Source: Pseudomonadota bacterium | Lineage (GTDB): Bacteria; Pseudomonadota; Gammaproteobacteria; Burkholderiales; Burkholderiaceae_C | Reading direction: 5' to 3' | DNA length: 64,000 nt | NCBI GenBank assembly: GCA_031119395.1 | Contig: JAVHYA010000019.1 | Span: 1-64,000, forward strand | Shown here: piece after piece, positions 38,687-47,439 of the stretch | How positions within the stretch are numbered: the stretch's first letter is position 1 | How the letters are laid out: every line of letters begins with the position of its first letter | Position numbers and translations under genes: made by a program | The notes under the pieces: model-generated | Told to the model about the DNA's origin: nothing | Databases searched by the model: none | The model's input: only the letters and a program-made list of their open reading frames with translations

Positions 38687-40126
38687 GTGCGTCGTTCGCT
38701 CTCGCTTCGCCTCTACGGCCTCGTCACCCGACTCGCGCAGCCGCTGCTGCGCCGCAAGCTGCGCAAGCGCGCCGTCTCCGAGCCCGGCTATGCGGTGGCG
38801 GTGGAAGAGCGCTTCGGGCAGTACGACACCGCCTTCGCCGGTTCCGACTGGTGCTGGGTGCATGCCGTCTCGCTGGGCGAGACGCGCGCCGCCGGCATCC
38901 TGATCGCCGAGCTGCGCCGGCAGTTGCCCGGCGTGCCGATCCTGCTGACGAACGGCACCGCCACCGGCCGCGAGGAGGGCGCCAAGCTGCTCGAGGACGG
39001 CGACGTGCAGGTCTGGCAGCCCTGGGACACGCCCGAGGCCGTCGCGCGCTTCCTCGACCGGTTCCGGCCCCGCATCGGCGTGCTGATGGAAACCGAGGTC
39101 TGGCCCGAGCTCACGGCGGCCTGCGCCGAGCGCGGCATCCCGCTCACGCTGGCCAACGCGCGGCTCAACGAGAAGTCGCTGGCCTCGGCCGAGCGCCTGG
39201 CCTGGCTGTCGCGCCCGGCGTATTCGTCGCTGGCGGCCGTGTGGGCGCAGAGCGAGGCCGACGCGCACCGCCTGGTGTCGCTGGGCGCCAAGGTGGCCGG
39301 CGTGTACGGCAACCTCAAGTTCGATGCGGCGCCCGACCCGCGCCAGCTCGCCCATGCCGATGCGTTGCGGGCGCATCTGCCCAAGCCGGTGATCGTGTTC
39401 GCCAGCTCGCGCGACGGCGAGGAGCGCCAGCTGCTCGAAGTTCTCAGGCATTTCTGGGTCTCCGCGCCCGTGGAGCCTGCGCGGGGTGCTACGAAAGGCA
39501 TAGCAAAACTGCGTGCCTCCGACGTGCAGTGGATGATCGTGCCGCGCCATCCGCAGCGCTTCGACGAGGTGGCCGCGCTCATCGAATCGATGGGGTTCGC
39601 CTGTGCGCGCCGCAGCACCGCCGATGGCACGCCGCGCGACAACGAGATCTGGCTTGGCGACTCGCTGGGCGAGATGGCGCTGTACTACGGCCTGGCCGAC
39701 GTCGCGCTGCTGGGCGGCAGCTTCGAGCCGCTGGGCGGCCAGAACCTGATCGAGGCGGCGGCCTGCGGCTGCCCGGTGATCCTGGGTCCCTCGACCTTCA
39801 ACTTCGCCGAGGCGGCGGAGCTGGCCATCGCCGCGGGCGCTGCCCTGCGCGTCGACGACATGATGCAGGCGGTGGTCCATGCGCTGGCCCTGGTGGCCGA
39901 CAAGCAGCGCAGCGCCGGCATGGCGCAGGCGGCGCAGGTCTTCGCCGGCAGCCACCGCGGCGCCGCGGAGCGCACGGTGGCGGCGCTGCTGGCGCTGGCG
40001 CGCCAGGTGCCCGAGGCGCCGCCGGCGGCGCCTGGGGCCGAGCCGGCCGAACCGGTGCTCGAACCCGCGGCCCCGTCGGCGCCGCAGAACCCGCCGGACG
40101 GCCGGAGCGAGCCCCGGCTCGACTAG
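38687..40126 (+). CDS. waaA: 3-deoxy-D-manno-octulosonic acid (Kdo) transferase
   Basis: 479 residues from GTG 38687. Inner-membrane GT-B enzyme adding Kdo to lipid A precursors. N-terminal anchor, then WVHAVSLGETRAA, LMETEVWPELTAAC, VPRHPQRF and GGSFEPLGGQNLIEAAACGCP. The stretch EERQLLEVLRHF ... VQWMIVPRHP is about 17 residues longer than in E. coli WaaA. The extra piece (about 254-273, including ATKGIAKL) coincides with a palindromic repeat. A Pro/Ala/Glu-rich C-terminal tail (about 445-479) is also unusual. Confidence 0.93.
   Translation: MRRSLSLRLYGLVTRLAQPLLRRKLRKRAVSEPGYAVAVEERFGQYDTAFAGSDWCWVHAVSLGETRAAGILIAELRRQLPGVPILLTNGTATGREEGAKLLEDGDVQVWQPWDTPEAVARFLDRFRPRIGVLMETEVWPELTAACAERGIPLTLANARLNEKSLASAERLAWLSRPAYSSLAAVWAQSEADAHRLVSLGAKVAGVYGNLKFDAAPDPRQLAHADALRAHLPKPVIVFASSRDGEERQLLEVLRHFWVSAPVEPARGATKGIAKLRASDVQWMIVPRHPQRFDEVAALIESMGFACARRSTADGTPRDNEIWLGDSLGEMALYYGLADVALLGGSFEPLGGQNLIEAAACGCPVILGPSTFNFAEAAELAIAAGAALRVDDMMQAVVHALALVADKQRSAGMAQAAQVFAGSHRGAAERTVAALLALARQVPEAPPAAPGAEPAEPVLEPAAPSAPQNPPDGRSEPRLD
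39446..39504 (+). repeat. 58-bp palindromic repeat, copy G, inside waaA
   Basis: Diverged copy: CTCCGCGCCCGTGGAGCCTG carries a CCGCGC/GCGCGG hairpin, and GCTACGAAAGGCATAGC (39488-39504) is the 17-bp closing palindrome with GCTA/TAGC ends. It is read in frame in waaA. Confidence 0.65.
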
Positions 40127-40181
40127 CGAGCGGCGCCGTCGAGGCGGACCGCCCCGCCCCGGCGCACCCCACCGCCAGGGC

Positions 40182-40201
40182 GACGACGCGCGGGCGTCGT
40201 C
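40182..40201. terminator. possible hairpin between convergent genes
   Basis: GACGACGC-GCGG-GCGTCGTC, a perfect 8-bp stem between waaA and the LLM oxidoreductase, overlapping the latter's stop codon. No T run follows, so terminator activity is uncertain. Confidence 0.35.
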
Positions 40202-41240
40202 AGGAACCGGCCGCCAGCAGCGTGCGCACCCGCGGCACGACCTCGGTCGCGTACAGGCGGATGCTGTTCATGAGCAGTTCGTGCGGCAGCGGCCCGGCCG
40301 AGTACTTCATCTGGAAGCGCGAAACGCCCAACGTGCGCACGGTGGCCGCGATCTTCTTCGCCACCGTGTCCGGCGAGCCGGCGTACAGCGACCCGTGCTC
40401 GATCTCCTGCTCGAAGTCGCGCTCGGTCACGGGCGGCCAGCCGCGCTCGGCGCCGATGCGGTCGCGCCCGCGCTTGAAGTGCGGGTACAGCATCGTCTTC
40501 ACGTCGGCGTCGGATTCGCAGACGAAGCCCGGCGAGTGGATGCCGACGTCGAGCGCGGGCCGCTTCAACTGCTCGCAGGCCTGGCGAAAGTAGTCCGCGA
40601 AGGGCTTGAAGCGCGCGGGCGAGCCGCCGATGACGGCCAGCATCAGGTTCATGCCGTAGTGCGCGGCGCGCACCACCGACTCGGGGCTGCCGCCCACGCC
40701 GATCCAGGTCTTGAGCGTGCCGTGCTCGATGGGCGGGAAGATGCGCTGGTTCTTCAGCGGGGGCCGCCAGCCGCCGTTCCAGTCGACGACCTCCTGGCTC
40801 GCGATCGCCGCGAACAGCTCCAGCTTGTCGTCGAAGAGCTTCTCGTAGTCGCCCAGGTCGTGGCCGAAGAGGGGGAAGGATTCGGTGAACGAGCCGCGGC
40901 CCAGGATCACTTCCGCCCGGCCGCGCGAGATCGCGTCGACCGTCGAGAAGCGCTGGAAGACGCGGATCGGATCGTCGGAGCTGAGCACCGTCACCGCCGA
41001 GCCCAGCCGGATGCGCCGGGTGCGCGCGGCCATGGCGGCGAGCACGACCTCCGGCGCCGAGACGGCGAAGTCGGCGCGGTGGTGCTCGCCGACGCCGATG
41101 AAGTCCACACCCAGTTCGTCGGCGAGCACGGCCTCGTCGATCAGGTTGCGAATCACCTGCGCCTGCGACAGCAATGCGCCGTCCGCGCCGGCCGTCACGT
41201 CGCCGAAGGTGTCCAGTCCGAATTCCAGTGTCCCTGCCAT
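40200..41240 (-). CDS. LLM-class flavin-dependent oxidoreductase
   Basis: 346 residues, luciferase-like TIM barrel. Typical features: DELGVDFIGVGEHHRADFAVSAPEVVLAAMAART, LGSAVTVLSSDDPIRVFQRFSTVDAISRGR, VILGRGSFTESFPLFG and the late GSPDTVAKKI. It matches the branch of putative FMN/F420-like reductases with about 340 residues. Good GCAGGAGC ribosome-binding site upstream of ATG 41240. Monocistronic between convergent waaA and the esterase-like lipoprotein gene; substrate unknown. Confidence 0.88.
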   Translation of the reverse strand: MAGTLEFGLDTFGDVTAGADGALLSQAQVIRNLIDEAVLADELGVDFIGVGEHHRADFAVSAPEVVLAAMAARTRRIRLGSAVTVLSSDDPIRVFQRFSTVDAISRGRAEVILGRGSFTESFPLFGHDLGDYEKLFDDKLELFAAIASQEVVDWNGGWRPPLKNQRIFPPIEHGTLKTWIGVGGSPESVVRAAHYGMNLMLAVIGGSPARFKPFADYFRQACEQLKRPALDVGIHSPGFVCESDADVKTMLYPHFKRGRDRIGAERGWPPVTERDFEQEIEHGSLYAGSPDTVAKKIAATVRTLGVSRFQMKYSAGPLPHELLMNSIRLYATEVVPRVRTLLAAGS

Positions 41241-41365
41241 GGTGCTCCTGCAAAGAAGTGGCCCGGCCTTGCCGATGCGGCGTGCCGGGCCTCGAAGGCA
41301 CTGTAGCGGGATGGCGAAAGACGGAGGCGGCGTGCGGTCAGGGGCGCCGCACGCCGTCTGCCGGG

Positions 41366-43546
41366 TCAGCTCGGCAAGCGAAGCTCGGTGAGCGAGCGGT
41401 CGAGCCGGATCAGCCACACGCGCGTGGGCCGCTCCAGGTCGCTGCCGCGCGTGATGCGGGCCTTCACCACGCCTGCAGGGCAGCCGCTCACGATCGCGCC
41501 GGTCGCGTCCACCGTGCAGTCCTCGATGCTGCCGGGCACGACCTTGCCGTCGGCGTCGTAGAGCTTCGTCGCGAGGCCGAAGTCGTTGTCGTTGACCAGC
41601 GCCAGCGTGTGCTCGTCCACCAGGGCCAGGCCCTCGGCCTTCTCGGCCAGCCAGCCCAGGGCGTTGAGGTCGAGCAACTCCGTCTTGCGCATCGTGACCA
41701 CGCCGGCGTAGCTGACGCCGCCGGATGCGGCCTGGGTGATGCTGCTGATCTCCAGGTTCTCGTCCATGGCCGCGATGTCGGTCGCCGTGGCGGGCAGCTC
41801 GACCAGCATCAGCTTGTTCATCACCTTGCCGTCGCTCTTGCGTGCCCCCTGCTCGATGACGATGAAGCGGCCGTTGCCCAGGCTCACCACGTCGCCCAGC
41901 TTGGCGTTGCCGGTGCGGTCCTTGTCGTAGGCCGAGCCGTCGATGGGATAGGCGTAGGACTTCGAGGTCTCGCTCGCCGGGTCGAACTCCACCCAGCGCA
42001 CGAACTTCGCGATGTGGCGCACGTCGGTGTTGCTGCCGCCCGGCGGCTTGGCCTTGATCGACTTGCCGGCGCCGTCCTTCGGGTCGATGGGGCTTTGCAG
42101 GAAGCCGTGCAGGCGGCCGGTCGCCGCGTCCAGCGTCAGGCCTTCCATCCCGCGGTTGATGCGGCGCTTGGCGAAGATCGCCGGCAGGCCCGTGCCCGGC
42201 GCGTATTTCTTCTCGATCACGCCGGTGGCGATGTCGATGCGGGCCACGAAGGGGCCGTACTCGTCGCTGGTCCACAGCACGTTGCGCGCCTTGTCGTAGA
42301 CCATCGATTCCGGGTCCAGGCCGTTGGCGTCGAAGCCGGACTTCGCGGCGTCATGCACGTAGGTGTCGGTCAGCGGGATCTCGCCCGTCGAACCCACGGC
42401 GCCGGCCCGGGGCGGCAGTCCGGTGACCTTCGTCTGCGCGTTCACGCGCAGCGCGGTGCTCGAGGTCAGCACCGCGCCGCTCTTGCCGATGCGCACCAGG
42501 CCGAAGCTCGGCGCGAAGGAGGGCGCCGGGAACACCTTGCTGACGCTGGTGGCGCCGCTGCCGTCGCCGGGCACCGGCACGGTGGGCCCGTCGCCGTTGG
42601 GGCCGCGATCGGTGATGGCATAGAACTCCAGCGCCCCGTCCTCGGCCTTCGCCTTGAAGGCCATGCCGGAGCCGTAGGCGGGCAGGAAGCCCAGCGGGAA
42701 GTCCGCCTTCACGGCCGCCTGGCTGCCCTCGTAGGGCACGTAGTAGGTCGCGTCGGCCTGCAGCTGGTAGCGGGTCACGCGGGCCGTGAGGGTACCCAGG
42801 GCGTTGGTCTGGCTCGCACCGGTGCCGATCGGCGTGCCGAGCGTGGCGGCGAGCGTGTTCTCGAAGTGCTCGCGGGCCAGCAGGCGGCGGCTGTCGTCCA
42901 CCGTGCGGCCCGACCAGGGCGCCGGCAGGGCTGCGAGCACCGCCTGCAGCGCGGTGTCGAAGGCCGCGGCCTGGGCCGAGAAGTCGAGCGTGCCGGCCTT
43001 GAGCTGGGCCTTCACTTCGGACGAGAGCCGGATGCCGTTGGACGGGTCGCCGTCGTCGTCCAGGCTCTGCAGCGCGAGCAGGCGGTTGACCACCGCATCG
43101 GCCTGCAGCCCCTCGGCGGAGGCCGTGGCGCCGGCCAGCGTGAGCGGCGTCACCACGGTGCCGCAGGGGGCCGAGCCCAGCTCCAGGGCGCCGGCGCGAA
43201 AGCGCACCGTGTCGCCGGACAGGCAGTCGAACCGGCCCTGCGCATCGGTCTGCGCCACGGCCGCGCTACCGGCGAGGTAGTCCAGCCCTTCGACCGCCGC
43301 GTCCAGGAAGGTGCCGCTGACGCGGGCGGGCGTCGTGGGGGTCGTGGGTGACGTCGGCGTGTCGCCGGTGCCGGTGCCGGGGGTGCCGCCGCCGGAACCT
43401 GCGCCCGGCGTCGCGCCGCCCCCGCCGAGGATCGGCCAGCCGCCGCTTCCTCCTCCCCCGCCCCCGCAGGCCGCCAGCAGCAGGCTGGCACCGGCCATGG
43501 CGATCAGGCCCCTCGTCGTACGTCGCGCTCTCTTCGTGTTGGTCAT
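41366..43546 (-). CDS. esterase-like activity of phytase family lipoprotein
   Basis: 726 residues. The start MTNTKRARR leads into a lipoprotein signal with LLLAAC (Cys27) and a Gly/Ser/Thr/Pro-rich linker to about residue 75. A carboxypeptidase-regulatory-like segment (VSGTFLDAAVEGLDYLAG) follows. The large C-terminal part (about 265-720) is a beta-propeller of the phytase-esterase type: YAITDRGPNGDG, DPESMVYDKARNVLWTSDEYGPFVARID and NRGMEGLTLD. Outer-membrane-anchored, probably a phosphatase/phosphodiesterase-like enzyme; its real substrate is unknown. Confidence 0.85.
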   Translation of the reverse strand: MTNTKRARRTTRGLIAMAGASLLLAACGGGGGGSGGWPILGGGGATPGAGSGGGTPGTGTGDTPTSPTTPTTPARVSGTFLDAAVEGLDYLAGSAAVAQTDAQGRFDCLSGDTVRFRAGALELGSAPCGTVVTPLTLAGATASAEGLQADAVVNRLLALQSLDDDGDPSNGIRLSSEVKAQLKAGTLDFSAQAAAFDTALQAVLAALPAPWSGRTVDDSRRLLAREHFENTLAATLGTPIGTGASQTNALGTLTARVTRYQLQADATYYVPYEGSQAAVKADFPLGFLPAYGSGMAFKAKAEDGALEFYAITDRGPNGDGPTVPVPGDGSGATSVSKVFPAPSFAPSFGLVRIGKSGAVLTSSTALRVNAQTKVTGLPPRAGAVGSTGEIPLTDTYVHDAAKSGFDANGLDPESMVYDKARNVLWTSDEYGPFVARIDIATGVIEKKYAPGTGLPAIFAKRRINRGMEGLTLDAATGRLHGFLQSPIDPKDGAGKSIKAKPPGGSNTDVRHIAKFVRWVEFDPASETSKSYAYPIDGSAYDKDRTGNAKLGDVVSLGNGRFIVIEQGARKSDGKVMNKLMLVELPATATDIAAMDENLEISSITQAASGGVSYAGVVTMRKTELLDLNALGWLAEKAEGLALVDEHTLALVNDNDFGLATKLYDADGKVVPGSIEDCTVDATGAIVSGCPAGVVKARITRGSDLERPTRVWLIRLDRSLTELRLPS

Positions 43547-43616
43547 CGTCTGGTGTCGGTCAGGCCTGCGCACCGCGCGCAGGACCGCGCGATTGGCGCT
43601 CGGCGCCGTGACCGGC

Positions 43617-44564
43617 TCATGACAGCGCGGGCATCTCCGTGGGCGCGTCGCCGAGGTGTGCCGCCAGGTGGTCGACCAGCACCCGCACCTTCGGCGGCAG
43701 GAAGCGGTTGGGCGGATAGAGCAGCCAGACCGTGCCCGCGTACGCGTGGTCGTCGTGCGTCCAGCCCGGCAGCACCGGCACGAGCGCGCCGCTGCGCAGG
43801 GCCCCGGCGGCGATGAAATCCGGCAGCGTGGCGATGCCCAGGCCCTGCGAGGCGGCGTCGAGCCGCGCCACGGCGTGGTTGACGCTGTAGCGGCCCTGCA
43901 CCGCGACGGTGCTGCGCGTGCCGTCGACTGCCCGGCGCAGGCGCCAGCGCCGGTCCTGCGGCGTTTCGCCCAGCGTCACGCAAGCGTGCGCCGCGAGCTC
44001 GTCGGGCGACTGCGGCACCCCGTGCGCCTGCAGGTAGGCGGGCGATGCGCACAGCCGCCAGGTCGCGCTGCCGAGGGGCCGGCCGGCCAGGTGCGGCGGC
44101 GGGCGGTCGGTCAGGCGCAGCACCAGGTCCAGGCCGTCCGCCACCGGGTCCAGCGCCAGGTCGCTGGCGACCAGGCGCAACTGCACCTGCGGCCAGGCAG
44201 CGAGGAAGGACGGCACGAGCGGGTGCACGACGGCCTGCGCGAACTCGGTCGGCGCGCTGAGCGACACCAGGCCCTGCGGTGCGCGGCGGGTCTCGCCGGC
44301 GGCATCGAGGGCGTCGGCCGCGGCCCCGAGCATCTCGCGCGCGTGCCGCGCCACCTGCGCGCCGGCTTGCGTCACCCGCACTCGGCGTGTCGTGCGCTCG
44401 AGCAAGCGCGTGGCCAGCGCGGCTTCGAGCCGCTGCACGGTGCGGCTCACGGTCGACGGCGCCGTGCCCAGCTGGCGCGCGGCCACCGAGAAGTTGCCGG
44501 CTTCCACCACGCGGGCGAAGGTGGCCAGGTCGGGCAGGAGCGGGAGCAGGTCGGGGTCCGTCAT
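43617..44564 (-). CDS. LysR-family transcriptional regulator
   Basis: 315 residues. N-terminal helix-turn-helix (about 15-70; FARVVEAGNFSVAARQLGTAPSTVSRTVQRLE) and a LysR effector domain (about 95-300). It resembles the AaeR/DmlR-type subgroup with VSLSAPTEFAQAVVHPLVPSFL. Divergent from the EamA transporter at 44640 with 75 bases between, so it most likely controls that exporter and itself. Confidence 0.9.
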   Translation of the reverse strand: MTDPDLLPLLPDLATFARVVEAGNFSVAARQLGTAPSTVSRTVQRLEAALATRLLERTTRRVRVTQAGAQVARHAREMLGAAADALDAAGETRRAPQGLVSLSAPTEFAQAVVHPLVPSFLAAWPQVQLRLVASDLALDPVADGLDLVLRLTDRPPPHLAGRPLGSATWRLCASPAYLQAHGVPQSPDELAAHACVTLGETPQDRRWRLRRAVDGTRSTVAVQGRYSVNHAVARLDAASQGLGIATLPDFIAAGALRSGALVPVLPGWTHDDHAYAGTVWLLYPPNRFLPPKVRVLVDHLAAHLGDAPTEMPALS

Positions 44565-44639
44565 TGTTGATTCCGGCGCACAGCTGGATTGCGCGGCGGC
44601 CGGATTATCGAATCGGGCGCATCGGTGGACAGTCCCTTC

Positions 44640-45590
44640 ATGGTTTCCTCCCCTCCTGTTCGCGGCCTGCCGTGGGTGTCCGACGCGCTGCTGCTGGCCG
44701 TCGCCGCCGTCTGGGGCACCAGCTACGGCGTGATGAAGACGGCGCTGGCCTTCCATCCCGTGCTGGGCCTGCTGGCCTTGCGCTTCGGCCTGACCTTCGT
44801 GCTGCTGTTGCCGGCGCTGCGCGGACTGCGCGGCGTGCCGGCGGCGCTGCGCTGGCGCATCGCCGGGCTGGGCGGCCTGCTGCTCGCGGTCTTCCTGTGC
44901 GAGAGCTACGGCGTGCTGCACACGCAGGCAGCGCGCGCGGCCTTCCTCATCAGCCTGTGCGTGGTGTTCACGCCGCTGGTGGAGTGGGCGCTGCTGCGCC
45001 GCCGCCCGGCCGGGCGCGAATGGGCCGCCGTCGCGGTCTCGCTGCTCGGGGCCGCGCTGCTGGCGGGCGATGCCGCGGGTGGATTCGGCCTGGGCGATGC
45101 GCTGGTGCTGGGCGCGGCGTTGTTGCGGGCGCTGATGGTCTGCTGCACGCGGCGCGTGCTGGCGCCGGACGCAGGGGCGGCGGTGCCGCCAGCGCTGGCC
45201 GTCACGGCGGTGCAGTCGGGCGTGGTGGCCGTGGGTTGCGCGGTGCTCGCCACGCTGCAGGGGCCGTGGCCCGCGCTGCCGTCGCCGTCGGGCGAGCCGC
45301 TGTTCTGGGCCTGCCTGGCCTGGCTGGTGGGCGCCTGCACGCTCTTCGCCTTCTTCGCCCAGAACGCGGGGCTGCAGCGCAGCACGCCCACCCGCGTGGC
45401 GCTGCTCATGGGCAGCGAGCCGGCCTTCGGCGCGCTCTTCGCGGTGGCCGTGCTGGGCGAGCCGGTCGGGCCCAGGGCGTGGACGGGCGGCGCGCTGATC
45501 GTCGCGGCAGCGCTGCTGGCCACGGTGCGCGGTATGCCTGGCCGCGGCGGCGCGCCGGTGGTGCGGCCTGCCGGATCGTCACGTTCGTGA
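44640..45590 (+). CDS. EamA (DMT) family transporter
   Basis: 316 residues, ten membrane helices in two EamA repeats. It opens VSDALLLAVAAVWGTSYGVMKTALAF and has SLCVVFTPLVEWALLRR, a typical end of the first repeat. The start at ATG 44640 lacks a strong ribosome-binding site; an in-frame GTG/ATG further upstream would add up to 17 residues. Probably controlled by the divergent LysR protein. Confidence 0.87.
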   Translation: MVSSPPVRGLPWVSDALLLAVAAVWGTSYGVMKTALAFHPVLGLLALRFGLTFVLLLPALRGLRGVPAALRWRIAGLGGLLLAVFLCESYGVLHTQAARAAFLISLCVVFTPLVEWALLRRRPAGREWAAVAVSLLGAALLAGDAAGGFGLGDALVLGAALLRALMVCCTRRVLAPDAGAAVPPALAVTAVQSGVVAVGCAVLATLQGPWPALPSPSGEPLFWACLAWLVGACTLFAFFAQNAGLQRSTPTRVALLMGSEPAFGALFAVAVLGEPVGPRAWTGGALIVAAALLATVRGMPGRGGAPVVRPAGSSRS

Positions 45591-45649
45591 CGAATTCGGC
45601 CGCAACGCCCGCTGGGCGTGCGCTGGCGGCCGATTGCGCTTTCGGGTTT

Positions 45650-47050
45650 TCAGCGCGCCGCAGGCACCGGCACCGGGCTTTGGGTGGCGGCGGACGGCTC
45701 GGTGCCCGCCCCTGCCGACGATGCCAGCGTGGCCTCGATCGGCTGCAGGTCCTCGGGCCGCAGCGAGCCGTTGGCCTGGCGCAGCTTCAGGTTGCCCAGC
45801 AGCACGTTGTAGCGCGCCAGCGCCAGGTCGCGCTTGGTCTGGTAGAGCTGGCTCTGCGCGTTGAGCACGTCGATGTTGATGCGCACGCCCACCTGGTAGC
45901 CCAGGCGGTTGGCGTCCAGCGCGCTCTGGCTGCTGGCCTCGGCCGACTCCAGCGCCTTCACCTGGTTGGCACCGGCCAGCAGGCCGAGGTAGGCGGCGCG
46001 CGTGGCCTGCGTCACGTTGCGGCGGGTGGCGTCGAGCTGCGCGCGGGCCTGGTCTTCGAGTGCGACGGTCTCGCGCACGCGGTTCTCCACCGCGAAGCCG
46101 GCGAACAGGGGCAGCGTCATCTGCACGCCGACGTACGACTGCTTCACGCGCGTGCGCAGGGTCGAGTCGATCACGCCGTCGGGGTTGTTCTGCACGCCGT
46201 AGCTCAGGGTGGCATCGACGACGGGCTTGTGGCCGGCCTTGGCCTTGTCGATCTCCAGGCCGGCGACGTCCAGGGCCAGGCGTGCCTGCGCGATGGCGGG
46301 GTGGCCGTCCTCGGCCTGCGCGACCCAGGTCTCGGCGCCGGCCGGCGCGGGCACGGGCAGGCGCGCCGGCGCCGCCAGCGGCCAGGGGGTGGTGCCGCTG
46401 CGGCCCACGAGCTGGTCGAGCGCGATCCTCTTGACCTGCAGGTCGTTCTCGGCCGCGATCTCCTGCGCCAGCACCAGGTCGTAGCGCGCCTGCGCCTCGC
46501 GCGTGTCGGTGATCGTGGCGTTGCCGACGTCGAAGTTGCGCTGCGCGGCGGCGCGCTGCTCGGCGACGGCGGCCTTCTGGGCGCGCACCAGGGCCAGGCT
46601 GTCCTGGCTGCCCAGCACGTCGAAATAGGCCTGGCTCACGCGCACGATCAGGTCCTGCTCGGCCAGCGCGAGCTGGGCCTGCGCGATGTCGTACTGCCGC
46701 TTGCCCTGCTCGTAGGTGGCCCAGTTGGCCGGCCGGTAGATCGGCTGCGTGGCCTGCACGCCCGCCTGCTGGGTGTTGAAGTCGCGCGGGCCGGTGCCCT
46801 GGTCGGTGCGGATGCGGGCCTCGGTGCGCGAGGCCGAAGCCTGCAGCCCGACCTGCGGCAGCAGGCCCGCCTTGGCCTGCGCGGCACGCGCGTAGGTCGC
46901 CTCGTACTGGGCCCGCGCGCCCTGGAAGGTGGCGTCGAAGGCTCGCGCCGATTCGTACAGCGCGACCAGGCTCTGGCCATGGGCCGGCAGGCTGGCCGCG
47001 AGAACGAGGCCGCCAGCGGCCGCGAAAAGGGGAGGCCGCAGCCGGCGCAT
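45650..47050 (-). CDS. tolC: TolC-family outer-membrane channel protein
   Basis: 466 residues with a signal peptide ending near AHGQS. It begins LVALYESARAFDATFQGARAQYEATYARAAQAKAGLLPQVGLQAS, the type I secretion TolC pattern, and the long helical tunnel segments repeat in the second half (EIDKAKAGHKPVVDATLSYG). Outer-membrane exit duct for efflux pumps and type I secretion. It follows the rhodanese gene by 39 bases on the same strand. Confidence 0.92.
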   Translation of the reverse strand: MRRLRPPLFAAAGGLVLAASLPAHGQSLVALYESARAFDATFQGARAQYEATYARAAQAKAGLLPQVGLQASASRTEARIRTDQGTGPRDFNTQQAGVQATQPIYRPANWATYEQGKRQYDIAQAQLALAEQDLIVRVSQAYFDVLGSQDSLALVRAQKAAVAEQRAAAQRNFDVGNATITDTREAQARYDLVLAQEIAAENDLQVKRIALDQLVGRSGTTPWPLAAPARLPVPAPAGAETWVAQAEDGHPAIAQARLALDVAGLEIDKAKAGHKPVVDATLSYGVQNNPDGVIDSTLRTRVKQSYVGVQMTLPLFAGFAVENRVRETVALEDQARAQLDATRRNVTQATRAAYLGLLAGANQVKALESAEASSQSALDANRLGYQVGVRINIDVLNAQSQLYQTKRDLALARYNVLLGNLKLRQANGSLRPEDLQPIEATLASSAGAGTEPSAATQSPVPVPAAR

Positions 47051-47089
47051 GGAGGTCCTTCGGTCAGGGAGGAAAGAGCGAGGGCAGGC

Positions 47090-47428
47090 TCAGTACCGGG
47101 GCACCGCCGGGTCGTGCGTGGCCGACCAGGCGTCGATGCCGCCCGAGACGTTGGCGACCTGTTCGAAGCCCTGGTGCTCGAGGAACATGGCCACCCGCTG
47201 GCTGCGGGCGCCGTGGTGGCACAGGCAGGCGATGCGCTGGGCCGGGTCCAGCTCGGCGATGCGTGCCGGGATCTCGTTCATGGGAATGGCCACGAGCGTG
47301 AAGCCTTCGGGCGTCACGCTGGCGGTCTGGCGCTCCCAGGGCTCGCGCACGTCGACCAGCACCGCGGGCGCCGAGGGGTCCTGCGCGAACCATTGCGCCA
47401 GAGCGGCGGGAGGGACCTGGTCGATCAT
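47090..47428 (-). CDS. single-domain rhodanese-like sulfurtransferase
   Basis: 112 residues. Active-site loop CHHGARS with Cys followed by HHGAR, plus VLVDVREPWERQ and FEQVANVSGGIDAWS; this is a GlpE-type single rhodanese domain. It probably transfers sulfane sulfur or handles thiol redox in the cytoplasm. It lies between pcm-like and tolC genes, with 11 and 39 base gaps, so the three form one operon. Confidence 0.9.
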   Translation of the reverse strand: MIDQVPPAALAQWFAQDPSAPAVLVDVREPWERQTASVTPEGFTLVAIPMNEIPARIAELDPAQRIACLCHHGARSQRVAMFLEHQGFEQVANVSGGIDAWSATHDPAVPRY

Positions 47429-47439
47429 GGTGGTTCGGC

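Noticed and set aside
45591-45625. Possible degenerate repeat copy (CCGCAACGCCCGCTGGGCGT)
   Set aside because: The GC arm resembles the 58-bp element, but the closing GCTAT...ATAGC palindrome is absent, so similarity may be chance.
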